This document shows, piece by piece, positions 40,428 through 48,784 of a stretch of DNA of 49,936 nucleotides. The notes below the pieces were generated by a model that made no database searches, was not told the DNA's origin, and saw only the letters and a list, made by a program, of their open reading frames with translations. A program made the translations under genes and the position numbers. Each line of letters opens with the position of its first letter. Within the stretch, counting starts at the first letter, position 1. The DNA lies in NCBI GenBank assembly GCA_964512285.1, contig CAZEJO010000011.1, positions 1-49,936 of the forward strand. The letters run 5' to 3'. The DNA is from SM23-28-2 sp964512285 (GTDB taxonomy: Bacteria > Chloroflexota > Dehalococcoidia > SM23-28-2).

Positions 40428-42215
40428 TTGAGCAGCAGCAGCAGTAGCGAAGTCCTTTATCGTAAGTGGCGCCCCCAGTCGTTCTCTGAGTTGGTAGGCC
40501 AGGATCCTATCACCCAGACGGTGCGCAACTCGCTGGCCAGCGGTCGGGTGGCTCACGCCTACCTCTTCTGCGGCCCTCGTGGGACGGGTAAGACCAGCAT
40601 GGGTCGCCTTCTGGCCAAGGCGGTAAACTGCCTTCAGCCGGTCGACGGCGAGCCCTGCAACAAATGCGAGTCCTGCCAGTCCTACCTCGAGGGGCGGGCG
40701 ATGGATCTGGTGGAGATGGATGCGGCCAGCAATCGCGGCATCGACGAGATCCGCAAGCTGCGCGACCGGGTGGGCCTGGCGCCCATGGCTGGCGAGCACA
40801 AGGTCTATCTGGTAGACGAGGTGCACATGCTCACCGCTGAGGCCTACAACGCCCTCCTCAAGACGCTGGAGGAGCCACCACCGCACATCATCTTCATCCT
40901 GGCCACCACCGAGGCCCACAAGGTGCCGGCCACCATCATCTCTCGCTGCCAGCGCTTCGACTTCCACCGTCTGCCGCTGGCGGCGGTGGTCTCACGCCTG
41001 GAGTACATCTGCAAGCAGGAAGGCATCAAGATAGAGGCGGCTGCCCTCCAGGAGATCGCTCGCAGCGCCAGCGGCAGCCTGCGCGATGCCATCAATCTGG
41101 TGGAGCAGCTTAGCAACTATTATGGCTCGTCGCCCAGCCTGGAGCAGGTGCGCGACTCGCTGGGCCTGACGGCCGATGCGCGCGGTCGCCAGTTGGTGCG
41201 CCACGTCCTGGAGAAAGACCTGCCGGCTGGGCTGAAGCTGATCGCTGCCGTGCGAGACGACGGCGTGGACATGCGTCAGTTTCAGCGAGAGGTCGTGAAC
41301 TACCTGCGGGCCTTGCTCGTGCTGAAGGCGGGCGCGGAGGACACGCTGGACCTGGCGGCGGAGGAGGTGGAGGAGATGCGTTCCGTCTCGTCTGCTGCTG
41401 CCAGCGAGGACATCCTGCGAGCGCTGCGCGGCTTCGGCCAGGCCGACTTCCGCGACGATCCTCAGTCTTCGCTACCTCTGGAGCTGGCTTTGGCCGACCA
41501 AGTGCTGGGGCCGAGCGCTCCTGCTCAGGTGGCAGCCGAGGAGGCAGGGCCCGCTGTCCGGCCGCCATTCCCTGCGAGCCGACAGGGGGCAGCGCGGCAG
41601 CCGTCCAAGCTACGGGCTCGCCTCCAGGAGACCGAGAGCCAGCCGCTGAAACAGCCTCCGAAGCAGGCGAAGCCTGTCGCGCCAACGGGCGAGGGTGAGA
41701 GCCAGCCGTCGAAGGCCGCTGCGCCATCCGAGGAAGGCGAGAAGGAGCCGTCGAAGGCCACCGCGCCAGCCGGTGAGGGCGGGAGCCAGCCAGCCGAGGC
41801 TGCTCCGGCGGCAGCGACGACAGCGGCGACGGCAGCGGCGACGGGCGATGACCTCCTGCAGCGCATCCGCCTGGCGTGCAAGGAGGCGGATCATCGGGTG
41901 GGCGCCTACCTCAACGGAACATGCGAGATCAAGTCTCTGGAGGATGGTGTTCTCGTCCTGGCATTCTATCAGAAGTTTGACTTCCATAGGGAGAAGATCG
42001 AGACGTCGGACAGCCGCCGTATCGTGGAGGAGGCAGCATCGCGGCTTTTGGGCCAGACGATCACCCTAGAGTGCACGGTGTGCGAACGCCCGAGGGCAGA
42101 AGGGAAGCCATCGATGCGCGGGGGGCATCTGGTGCAGGCAGCTCGGCAGATGGGGGCACGGCCGGTTGTTGGTGGGAAGGGAGGTTCCAGTGGCGAACCG
42201 CGGAATGAGACCTGA
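40428..42215 (+). CDS. dnaX: DNA polymerase III subunit gamma/tau
   Basis: A 595-residue clamp-loader ATPase. YRKWRPQSFSELVGQD opens domain I, Walker A is GPRGTGKTS (residues 48-56), the zinc module has CxxC pairs in CNKCESCQ, and DEVHMLTAEAYNALLKTLEE is Walker B with sensor region. Domain III ends near residue 370; a Lys/Pro/Ala/Glu-rich linker (about 385-470) and a C-terminal tau domain follow. No A-run slippery site for making gamma by frameshift was seen. The start is TTG after a long T-run without clear ribosome-binding site; a run of six Ser codons (AGC/AGT) follows. The gene order dnaX-ebfC-recR matches many bacteria. Confidence 0.95.
   Translation: MSSSSSSEVLYRKWRPQSFSELVGQDPITQTVRNSLASGRVAHAYLFCGPRGTGKTSMGRLLAKAVNCLQPVDGEPCNKCESCQSYLEGRAMDLVEMDAASNRGIDEIRKLRDRVGLAPMAGEHKVYLVDEVHMLTAEAYNALLKTLEEPPPHIIFILATTEAHKVPATIISRCQRFDFHRLPLAAVVSRLEYICKQEGIKIEAAALQEIARSASGSLRDAINLVEQLSNYYGSSPSLEQVRDSLGLTADARGRQLVRHVLEKDLPAGLKLIAAVRDDGVDMRQFQREVVNYLRALLVLKAGAEDTLDLAAEEVEEMRSVSSAAASEDILRALRGFGQADFRDDPQSSLPLELALADQVLGPSAPAQVAAEEAGPAVRPPFPASRQGAARQPSKLRARLQETESQPLKQPPKQAKPVAPTGEGESQPSKAAAPSEEGEKEPSKATAPAGEGGSQPAEAAPAAATTAATAAATGDDLLQRIRLACKEADHRVGAYLNGTCEIKSLEDGVLVLAFYQKFDFHREKIETSDSRRIVEEAASRLLGQTITLECTVCERPRAEGKPSMRGGHLVQAARQMGARPVVGGKGGSSGEPRNET
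41680..41815 (+). repeat. Imperfect in-frame repeats in the tau linker
   Basis: Successive units PTGEGESQPSKAAA, PSEEGEKEPSKATA and PAGEGGSQPAEAAP (about 42 bp each) form a flexible linker between the clamp-loader core and the tau tail. Confidence 0.7.
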
Positions 42216-42510
42216 TATGCTTCGGCAGCTCCAGCAGATGCAGGACCAGATCTCCAAGGCTCAGCAGGAGATCGAGGAGTCTACGGTGGAGGCGAGCGCC
42301 GGCGGCGGCGCTGTCACTGTGGTGGTCAATGGCCAGCCGAGGGTGCAGTCGGTCAAGATTGAGCCTGAGGCGGTTGATCCCGATGACGTGGAGATGCTGG
42401 AGGACCTGATCGTCGCTGCCCTCAACGAGGCGCTGGAGAAAGTGCGCACCATGCAGGCCGAGCGTTTCGGCTCTGTGACCGGCGGCCTCAATATCCCGGG
42501 CCTAACTTAA
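42190..42510 (+). CDS. ebfC: YbaB/EbfC family nucleoid-associated protein
   Basis: A 106-residue DNA-binding dimer. MLRQLQQMQDQISKAQQEIE is the long N-terminal helix, ASAGGGAVTVVVNGQPRV the central strands, and IEPEAVDPDDVEMLEDLIVA with LNEALEKV the conserved end. The GTG at 42190 is chosen because AAGGGAGG lies 5 bases upstream; it overlaps the dnaX end by 26 bases. The protein coats the nucleoid, and its gene is linked with dnaX and recR as usual. Confidence 0.93.
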   Translation: MANRGMRPDMLRQLQQMQDQISKAQQEIEESTVEASAGGGAVTVVVNGQPRVQSVKIEPEAVDPDDVEMLEDLIVAALNEALEKVRTMQAERFGSVTGGLNIPGLT

Positions 42511-42516
42511 TCCGCA

Positions 42517-43128
42517 ATGGACGTTACCCCTTCCGCCGCAGCGCCGGTGGTGAGACTCATCGAGGAGTTCCACAAACTGCCGGGCGTCGGCCCCAAGAGC
42601 GCTCAGCGCCTCACCTACTATCTCCTGCGAGCGTCGCAGGACGAGGCGAGAGCCCTGGCGCAGGCCATCCTGGAGGTGAAGGAGAAGATCACCTTCTGCT
42701 CCATCTGCCAGAACGTGACCGACCGCGATCCGTGCCTCATCTGCGCCAACGATGAGCGGGATTCCTCGCTTATCTGCGTGGTGGAGGAACCGCTGGACAT
42801 CCTCGCGCTGGAGCGAACCGGCAGCTACAACGGGCTCTACCACGTCCTGCACGGCGTGATCTCGCCCATGGACGGCGTCGGGCCGGAGCACCTGAAGGTG
42901 GAGGAGTTGCTGGAGCGCCTGAAGGGGGGATCGTTTCAGGAGGTGATCCTGGCGACCAACCCTAACCTGGAGGGCGAGGCGACCGCCATGTACCTGGACC
43001 GCCTGCTGGGCCCACTGGGGGTGCGGGTGACTCGTCTGGCGCGCGGCCTGCCCAGCGGCGCCGACCTGGAGTACGCCGACGACCTCACCCTTACGCGCGC
43101 GCTGGAGGGCCGGCAGGAGATGAGCTGA
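42517..43128 (+). CDS. recR: Recombination mediator RecR
   Basis: A 203-residue ring-forming protein of the RecFOR pathway that loads RecA on gapped DNA. LIEEFHKLPGVGPKSAQRLT is the helix-hairpin-helix, CSICQNVTDRDPCLIC the four-Cys zinc finger, and ICVVEEPLDILALERTGSYN plus LHGVISPMDGVGPEHLKV the Toprim domain. EVILATNPNLEGEATAMYL completes it. recO follows 18 bases later, so both mediator partners are cotranscribed. Confidence 0.97.
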   Translation: MDVTPSAAAPVVRLIEEFHKLPGVGPKSAQRLTYYLLRASQDEARALAQAILEVKEKITFCSICQNVTDRDPCLICANDERDSSLICVVEEPLDILALERTGSYNGLYHVLHGVISPMDGVGPEHLKVEELLERLKGGSFQEVILATNPNLEGEATAMYLDRLLGPLGVRVTRLARGLPSGADLEYADDLTLTRALEGRQEMS

Positions 43129-43146
43129 GGCTCGCGGGCGCTTCCC

Positions 43147-43935
43147 ATGACCACGCCGCGCATCTACAAGACGGAGGCCATCGTTCTGCGCCAGCGGAAG
43201 CTGGGCGAAGCGGGCAAGATCGTCACCCTCTACACTCCCAACTACGGCAAGCTGGACGCCGTGGCGAAGGGGGTGCGCCGACCGAAGAGCCGTCTGGGTG
43301 GTCACCTGGAGGTGCTGACCCACACCACGGTCATGCTGGCCCAGGGACGCAATCTGGAGACCGTCAGCCAGGCGCAGACGGTGGAGAGCTTTGGGGGTCT
43401 GCGGGCCGACCTGCATCGCCTCAGCCGCGCCCTCTACGCGGCCGAGCTGGTGGACCGCTTCTCGCCCGAAAGGGCGGAGAGCTATCACGTCTTCCAGTTG
43501 CTGCTGGCGACACTCCGTCGCCTGGTCTCAGCAAAGAACGTGGACACCGTCCTGCGTCACATGGAGATGCAGCTTCTGGGACTGGCGGGCTTTCAGCCCC
43601 AGCTCGCCCGCTGCGTGAACTGCGAGCGGGCACTGGCAGCGGCGGCCAGCTACTTCAGCCCTGATGCCGGCGGCGTCCTTTGCCCCGCGTGCGGGCCGGA
43701 GGCTGGCGAGTCGAGGACGCTATCGCTGAATGCCCTGAAGGTGATGCGGCTGCTTCAAAGCGGCAGCTTCGCCGAGGTGTCGCGGGTGAGGATGGCCTTG
43801 CCTTTGGCGCAGGAGATCGAGATGCACCTGCGGGCCTATCTGATCCACGTACTGGAGCGAGATGTGCGGTCGGCGGCCTTCATCGATCGCCTGCGGCGGG
43901 AGGACTTCTGGCAGCCGGCAGGAGTATCGAGCTAG
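43147..43935 (+). CDS. recO: DNA repair protein RecO
   Basis: A 262-residue RecR partner that binds and anneals DNA. The N-terminal OB fold reads YKTEAIVLRQRKLGEAGKIV with YTPNYGKLDAVAKGVRRPKS. The middle helical part contains AAELVDRFSPER. A zinc site is visible as CVNCERAL and CPACG. It ends with VLERDVRSAAFIDRLRRE, all as in the family. The close recR-recO arrangement is favourable for complex formation. Confidence 0.94.
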   Translation: MTTPRIYKTEAIVLRQRKLGEAGKIVTLYTPNYGKLDAVAKGVRRPKSRLGGHLEVLTHTTVMLAQGRNLETVSQAQTVESFGGLRADLHRLSRALYAAELVDRFSPERAESYHVFQLLLATLRRLVSAKNVDTVLRHMEMQLLGLAGFQPQLARCVNCERALAAAASYFSPDAGGVLCPACGPEAGESRTLSLNALKVMRLLQSGSFAEVSRVRMALPLAQEIEMHLRAYLIHVLERDVRSAAFIDRLRREDFWQPAGVSS

Positions 43936-43949
43936 CAGGGTAGGCTTCT

Positions 43950-44213
43950 GTGCCTCTCTACGAATACTATTGCCAGCACTGCGACGGTGTCTTCGAGGCT
44001 CTGCGGCCGATCAGCGAGGCCGTTCTTCCTGTGCCCTGTCCGGTCTGCCGGCGCGACGGGCAGCGGATAATGTCCTCGTTCATGGCCTTCACCTACCGCG
44101 ATGGCTACCCTCGTCGTGTCCCCGACAAGGGCACCTACTGGCATCTGGGCAAAGAGGTGAAGACGCTGCCCAAGCGGGTGCGGCACCACCAGCATCCCGA
44201 GCCTAGCGGGTGA
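43950..44213 (+). CDS. FmdB-type zinc-ribbon protein
   Basis: An 87-residue small protein whose N-terminus MPLYEYYCQHCDGVFEALRP and CPVCRRDGQRI give a CxxC...CxxC ribbon as in the FmdB/CxxC_CXXC_SSSS family. The C-terminal half is basic and His-rich (KRVRHHQHPEP). Function is unknown; such genes are often called putative regulators. GTG is the start, and it is the last gene of the dnaX-recO operon, ending 33 bases before the convergent prenyl synthase. Confidence 0.82.
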   Translation: MPLYEYYCQHCDGVFEALRPISEAVLPVPCPVCRRDGQRIMSSFMAFTYRDGYPRRVPDKGTYWHLGKEVKTLPKRVRHHQHPEPSG

Positions 44214-44246
44214 AGCGTTCGAGCAGGGGGCGCGGCTACCTTTCGT

Positions 44247-45212
44247 CTAGCTCTGGCGCTCGAGGACATAGGCCAGGATGTCTCGCAGGGTGCGGCGGGC
44301 AGCGTTCTTCGGCAGGGCCGTCAGCGCTTCCCGGGCTTCCTTGGCGAAGCTCTCCGCCATCTGGTAGGACTCTCGGGGGATATCCGATTGGCGGATCATT
44401 TCGACCGCCTGGCTGAGGTGCTCCTGCCGCCGGCGGTGGGCGAACAGCTTCTGTATGGGGTTGTTCTTGGAGTAGCGGTCGAGGAGTAGCAGGGAAGGCA
44501 GGGTCAGAGTGCCCTGGCTGAGGTCGCTGCCCACGGGCTTGCCCATCTCCTGCTCGTCGCCGACGAAATCGAGGATGTCGTCGACAACCTGGAAGGCCAT
44601 GCCCAGGTTGTAGCCGTAGTGCTTGAGTGCTTCCACCCGATCCCCGCTGGCGTTGGCCAGGAGCGCTCCCCCTTGGCAGGCGGTGGCAAACAGTGAGGCC
44701 GTCTTGCCGCCGATCCGCTGGAGGTACTGACGCACCGTCTGGCGGGTGTCGTAGGCGGTCATGTCCTGGCCAATCTCGCCCCTGGCGATGATCATGACGG
44801 TCTGGCTGAACAGGCGGATGACCTCGATGTTACCAGTGCGGGCGGCAAGGTCGGCGGCGTGGGCGAACATGTAGTCGCCCAGCATCACAGTGGTCGTGTT
44901 GTGGAATGTGCTGTTGGCTGTGGGGTGCCCGCGGCGGGTGGCGGCGTTATCGATGACGTCGTCGTGCACCAGGGTGGCTGTGTGCAGCAGTTCGATGGAG
45001 GCAGCCAGGGGTACGAGGAGGTCGAGGTTGTAGCGGCCGAACTTGCCTGCCAGGAGGGAAAGGGCCGGCCGCAAGCGTTTGCCCCTGCCAGCCAGCACCA
45101 GGTTCAGCATCTCGGCCATAGGCTCAAAGTCGACGTCTCTAAGGGCATCGATGGTTTCGTCCACTAGGTCGAGGTCTTGGTGAACGGGGCCGTAGAGGGA
45201 GTCCAGGTTCAC
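44247..45212 (-). CDS. Polyprenyl (long-chain trans-isoprenyl) diphosphate synthase
   Basis: A 321-residue all-helical enzyme adding isopentenyl units to an allylic diphosphate to make the quinone side chain or membrane isoprenoid. LAGRGKRLRPALSLLAGK binds diphosphate, LLHTATLVHDDVIDNAATRR is the first Asp-rich motif, and FQVVDDILDFVGD the second, followed by GKPVGSDLSQGTLTLPSL. Small residues before the first Asp motif (LHTATLV) suggest a long-chain product. It is the last gene of the rsmI-metG-tatD unit and overlaps tatD by 4 bases. Quinone for complex I is a plausible use. Confidence 0.92.
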   Translation of the reverse strand: MNLDSLYGPVHQDLDLVDETIDALRDVDFEPMAEMLNLVLAGRGKRLRPALSLLAGKFGRYNLDLLVPLAASIELLHTATLVHDDVIDNAATRRGHPTANSTFHNTTTVMLGDYMFAHAADLAARTGNIEVIRLFSQTVMIIARGEIGQDMTAYDTRQTVRQYLQRIGGKTASLFATACQGGALLANASGDRVEALKHYGYNLGMAFQVVDDILDFVGDEQEMGKPVGSDLSQGTLTLPSLLLLDRYSKNNPIQKLFAHRRRQEHLSQAVEMIRQSDIPRESYQMAESFAKEAREALTALPKNAARRTLRDILAYVLERQS

Positions 45213-46048
45213 AGGGTCTCTCGCTCCTCTGCCGACTCGGAGGCGTTAGCCAGGGCAATGCCATAGAGAGCGGCGGCGTTGGCGCTCGTCTGCTCCGCCA
45301 CCTCTCGGACGGTCTGGGCGCGTATCTCTGCTATCCTGCCTACCGTCTCCACCAGGAAGGAGGGCTCGTTGCGCTGGGGGCGCATCGACTGGGGGGTCAG
45401 GTAAGGGGCGTCCGTTTCCACCAGCAGGCGCTCCAGAGGGAGGCCGGCCACCACCGACGCCAGGCGGCCGGCGTTGGGGTAGGTGACGTTCGCTGCTATG
45501 GAGACGAGGAAGCCCAGTTGGACGTAGCGCAGGGCGAGGGCCAGGTCGCCACCGAAGCAATGCACGACGCCCAGAGGTCGGTCTTGGGGCCACTGACCCT
45601 TCACCTGGGCTGCCCAGCCTGAGAGGATGGCGAAGACCTCATCCTCGGCGGCGCGGGAGTGGACGACGACCGGCAGGCGCAACTCGCCGGCCATGTCCAG
45701 CATCTGCTGGAAGACGGCTCGCTGCGCCTCCGGGGGCGAGAGCTTGCGATAGAAATCGAGGCCGATCTCACCCACAGCCACCGTTTTGGGGGACTCGGCC
45801 AGACGGCGCATGATCAGGCGCTGCCTGTCATCGAATTCAGCGGCCTGATGGGGGTGCCAGCCCACCGTGGCGAAGACGTTCGGGTGGGCCTCGGCCAGGG
45901 CGAGGGCTCGCTCGCTGGCGTCCGCATCCGTGCCCACCACAACGATGGCCGACAGACCGGCCTGCCAGGCTCGGTCCAGGGCTTGAGCGCGGTCATCATT
46001 GAACTGGGCGAACTGGAGATGGCAGTGGGAGTCGATGAGCATGGTCAT
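45209..46048 (-). CDS. tatD: TatD-family metal-dependent deoxyribonuclease
   Basis: A 279-residue TIM-barrel hydrolase. Metal ligands occur in DSHCHLQF (residues 6-13), GEIGLDFYRKLS, VVHSRAAEDE, VVHCFGGD and LVETDAPYLTP. TatD enzymes degrade DNA 3'-ends and oligonucleotides. The first ATG overlaps the metG stop; a second ATG two codons later is an alternative. About 15 residues follow the last conserved helix. The metG-tatD pair is a common bacterial gene order. Confidence 0.93.
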   Translation of the reverse strand: MTMLIDSHCHLQFAQFNDDRAQALDRAWQAGLSAIVVVGTDADASERALALAEAHPNVFATVGWHPHQAAEFDDRQRLIMRRLAESPKTVAVGEIGLDFYRKLSPPEAQRAVFQQMLDMAGELRLPVVVHSRAAEDEVFAILSGWAAQVKGQWPQDRPLGVVHCFGGDLALALRYVQLGFLVSIAANVTYPNAGRLASVVAGLPLERLLVETDAPYLTPQSMRPQRNEPSFLVETVGRIAEIRAQTVREVAEQTSANAAALYGIALANASESAEERETL

Positions 46049-47712
46049 TGCCCCAGGCGGGCCTCTTCCTCCTCGACGATCTGCGGCTCGAGCTTCTTGA
46101 ACAGGGGCTCCGGCTGGGCGATAGACTGGCCGGGTGGTGGGAGGGCAAACTGCCAGCCACTATCCTGGACGGGTCCATCGTAGCCCAGGTAGCCGTGCAG
46201 CCGCTGACAGGTGAACGGCATGTAGGGATAGAAAGCTGTTTTCAGAGCATTGATGACCCCGATGGCTGTATAGAGGGAGGTGGCTGCCTTCTGGCGGTCG
46301 TCGCGGATAAGCTTCCAGGGCGATTTCTCCTCCAGATAGCGGTTGGCCTCCTGGGCCATAGCCATGGCAGCGCCGATGCCGCCACGGAAGTGGCAGAGGC
46401 TTATCTCCTCCCCCACCTTAGCCAAGCTCTGCTCGGCGCGCTCCAGCAGACGGCGGTCGGCCTCATCCAGTTCGCCGGGCTGAGGGACGGCGCCATCGAA
46501 GTGGCGATAGGTGAAGGTGAGGACGCGGTGCACCAGGTTGCCCCAGGTGGCTACCAGTTCATCGTTGTTGCGGCGAACGAAGTCCGCCCAGGTGAAGTCG
46601 GTGTCAGACGTCTCGGGCATGGTCACCGACAGGCAGTAGCGCAGAGGGTCGGGGTCGTAGCGCGAGAGGTAGTCGGGGAGCCAGACGGCCCATTTGCGGC
46701 TGGTGGAGGCCTTGCTGCCGCGCATAGTGAGATACTGGCTGGCAGGGACGTCGTAGGGCAGGTTGAGGTCGCCGTAGCCCATGAGCATGGACGGCCAGAT
46801 GATAGTGTGGAAGGGGATGTTGTCCTTCCCCAAGAAGTAGTAGCTCTTGCAGTCTCCGTCCTGCCAGAACTCTCGCCAGCCCTCTGGGTCGCCGCTATTC
46901 TGGGCCCACTCCTTGGCCGCCGACAGGTAGCCGATGACCGCCTCGAACCAGACGTAGATGCGCTTGTTCTCGTAACCTTCGAGGGGGATGGCGATGCCCC
47001 ACTCGATGTCGCGGGTGACCGCGCGATCCTGAAGCCCTTCGTTGAGCAGGCCGAGCGTCCAGTTGAGGACGGCCTTGCGCCAGTGGGTCTTGTCGCTTAC
47101 CCACTCCTTAAGGCTTTCGTTGAAGGCGCTCAGGCGGAGGAAGAAGTGGTCCGACTGGCGAATCTCCGGGGTGGCGCCACAGTGGCGGCAGCGCATCTGC
47201 AAGAGGTCGGCAGCGTTGAGCGTCTTGCCGCAGTCATCGCACTGGTCGCCGCGGGCATCGGTGGAGCCGCAATAGGGGCAGGTTCCTTCCACGTAGCGGT
47301 CGGGGAGAAAGCGGCGATCGTTGGGGCAGTAGGGCAGGGGCATTGTCTCTTTGTAGATATGGCCTTTGTTCAGGAGCGTGAGGAAGATGTCCTGAGTGAC
47401 GCTGGCGTGGTTCTCGGTGCCGGTGGTGGTGTAGAGGTCGAAGGTTATGCCGAGGCGCTGCCAGCAGTCGAGGAACTCCTGGTGGAACTGGGAAGCCACT
47501 TCCTGGGGCGAGCGGCCCTCCTGCTCGGCGCGGACGGTGATGGGGGTGCCGTGTTGGTCGCTACCGGAGACCATGAGAACGCGGTTGCCCTTGATGCGAT
47601 GGTACCGGGCGAGGATGTCGGCCGGAAGCTGGGAGCTGACGATCTGACCCAGGTGCAAGGAGCCGTTGGCGTAGGGCCAAGCTATGCCGATGAAGATCTT
47701 CTCAGGCAACAA
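46045..47712 (-). CDS. metG: Methionine-tRNA ligase
   Basis: A 555-residue class I synthetase charging tRNA-Met. The HIGH box reads HLGQ (residues 20-23), the zinc knuckles are CPYCGSTDARGDQCDDC and CRHC, and WFEAVIGYLSAA is the methionine-pocket region. The KMSKS box reads KASTS (Lys334-Ser338), a variant I recall from actinobacterial-type enzymes; the first Lys is kept. The anticodon domain begins near RYCLSVTMPETSDTDFTWAD. It ends without the C-terminal tRNA-binding Trbp111 domain found in longer MetRS. A hairpin lies upstream between rsmI and metG. Confidence 0.95.
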   Translation of the reverse strand: MLPEKIFIGIAWPYANGSLHLGQIVSSQLPADILARYHRIKGNRVLMVSGSDQHGTPITVRAEQEGRSPQEVASQFHQEFLDCWQRLGITFDLYTTTGTENHASVTQDIFLTLLNKGHIYKETMPLPYCPNDRRFLPDRYVEGTCPYCGSTDARGDQCDDCGKTLNAADLLQMRCRHCGATPEIRQSDHFFLRLSAFNESLKEWVSDKTHWRKAVLNWTLGLLNEGLQDRAVTRDIEWGIAIPLEGYENKRIYVWFEAVIGYLSAAKEWAQNSGDPEGWREFWQDGDCKSYYFLGKDNIPFHTIIWPSMLMGYGDLNLPYDVPASQYLTMRGSKASTSRKWAVWLPDYLSRYDPDPLRYCLSVTMPETSDTDFTWADFVRRNNDELVATWGNLVHRVLTFTYRHFDGAVPQPGELDEADRRLLERAEQSLAKVGEEISLCHFRGGIGAAMAMAQEANRYLEEKSPWKLIRDDRQKAATSLYTAIGVINALKTAFYPYMPFTCQRLHGYLGYDGPVQDSGWQFALPPPGQSIAQPEPLFKKLEPQIVEEEEARLGQ

Positions 47713-47766
47713 ATTTCCTCCTGCCTACCGGCGGACAACCGCAATTGCGCCGCAATTTTAGCATAG

Positions 47767-47784
47767 CTGGGCGTCACTGCCCAG
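47767..47784 (-). other. Small hairpin between rsmI and metG
   Basis: CTGGGC-N6-GCCCAG lies in the 79-bp gap, followed on the minus strand by an AT-rich stretch and a short inverted repeat ATTGC-N3-GCAAT. It may attenuate or terminate rsmI transcripts. No T-tract is visible. Confidence 0.35.
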
Positions 47785-47791
47785 GCTTCCA

Positions 47792-48607
47792 CTATAGCTG
47801 CAGCCAGAGGCGGTACACCTGCCGCCGCGGCAGGCCAAACTGCTGGGCCACCTGGGTGACGGCCTGTCGGGGAGCTACGCCCTGCTGGCGAAGCTGGCGC
47901 AGCTCTGTCAGGACAGCCTCCGTGGGTACCACGGCCTCAGCGGGCTGGGGCGCTCCCTCCAGCACCAGCGTGAACTCGCCGCGAGGCTCCTGGAAGTGGG
48001 CGATGGCCTCGCTGATGCGGCCGCGAAACACCTCCTCGTGCAGCTTGGTGAGCTCGCGGCAGACAGCGATGCGGCGGTCGCCGAGGACGGCCAGCAGGTC
48101 AGAGAGAGTGGCGAGCAGGCGATGGGGCGATTCGAAGGCGACGATGGTTTGGGGCTGAGCGGCCAGCGTAGAAAGGAGGCGACGACGCTCGCCCCGGCGT
48201 CGGGGCAAGAAGCCAACGAAGGTGAACTGACGGGTGGGCAGGCCTGATACGGCCAGGGCGGTCACCACCGCCGAGGGGCCGGGCACGGCCACCACCGGCA
48301 CGCCGGCCTCTGCCGCCGCTGCCACCAGGTCGTAGCCGGGGTCGCTTACCCCCGGCGTGCCCGATTCGGAGACCAGGGCGACGTCGGCGTGTCGGAGGGC
48401 GTCCAGAATATGGGGGATCTTGGCCCCCTTATTGTGCTCGTGGTAGCTGGTGAGGCGAGCCTTGATCCCGTAGTGGCTGAGGAGCTTGCGGGTGGTACGG
48501 GTATCCTCGGCGGCGATGAGAGAGACCTCCTGCAGGACACGCAGTGCCCGCAGGGTGACGTCCTCCAGGTTGCCTATGGGCGTAGCTACTACGTACAGAG
48601 TGGGCAT
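47792..48607 (-). CDS. rsmI: 16S rRNA (cytidine-1402-2'-O)-methyltransferase RsmI
   Basis: A 271-residue SAM-dependent tetrapyrrole-methylase-fold enzyme that methylates C1402 in the ribosomal P site. LYVVATPIGNLEDVTLRAL, AAEDTRTTRKLLSHYGI, SYHEHNK, VSESGTPGVSDPGYDLV and VPGPSAVVTALAVSGLP are all family blocks; VSESGTPG replaces the usual VSDAGTPG. FVGFLPRR and FESPHRL complete it. A promoter with TATAAT lies just upstream, and metG follows in the same direction. Confidence 0.96.
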   Translation of the reverse strand: MPTLYVVATPIGNLEDVTLRALRVLQEVSLIAAEDTRTTRKLLSHYGIKARLTSYHEHNKGAKIPHILDALRHADVALVSESGTPGVSDPGYDLVAAAAEAGVPVVAVPGPSAVVTALAVSGLPTRQFTFVGFLPRRRGERRRLLSTLAAQPQTIVAFESPHRLLATLSDLLAVLGDRRIAVCRELTKLHEEVFRGRISEAIAHFQEPRGEFTLVLEGAPQPAEAVVPTEAVLTELRQLRQQGVAPRQAVTQVAQQFGLPRRQVYRLWLQL

Positions 48608-48630
48608 GGCGCTCCTTCGATGGTGGCTTC

Positions 48631-48658
48631 ATTATAGCAGCAAGGCGATAAGAGTCAG
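48631..48658 (-). promoter_or_regulatory. Promoter of rsmI
   Basis: On the minus strand CTGACT (plus 48653-48658), a 16-base spacer and TATAAT (plus 48631-48636) with an extended TGC element, 23 bases before the ATG. Confidence 0.7.
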
Positions 48659-48706
48659 TTGCTTACCTCTTTTCACAATTTTGACCTTTTTCGGGCGGAA
48701 TTCCTA

Positions 48707-48735
48707 TTGACTAAGACTAGGGGCTCTGATATATT
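48707..48735 (+). promoter_or_regulatory. Promoter of the GuaB3-type gene
   Basis: TTGACT (48707-48712), a 17-base spacer and TATATT (48730-48735). It lies inside the upstream extension of the reading frame, which supports the start at 48785. Confidence 0.72.
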
Positions 48736-48784
48736 TTGGGCAATAATCGGTACAGTGGGAATCAGGGCAGGGGGCGACAGGGCG

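Noticed and set aside
40428..42215. Programmed frameshift in dnaX producing a gamma form
   Set aside because: No A-AAA-AAG-type slippery heptamer was seen in the frame, and the linker region is GC-rich.
46048..47766. Long open frame on the plus strand (572 codons) opposite metG
   Set aside because: It is an antisense shadow of a clearly conserved methionyl-tRNA synthetase caused by GC-rich codon use; its translation has no recognisable motif.
48659..48784. Upstream 42-codon extension of the GuaB3-type protein
   Set aside because: It contains a TTGACT-N17-TATATT promoter and starts from a rare codon; family members begin near the ATG at 48785.
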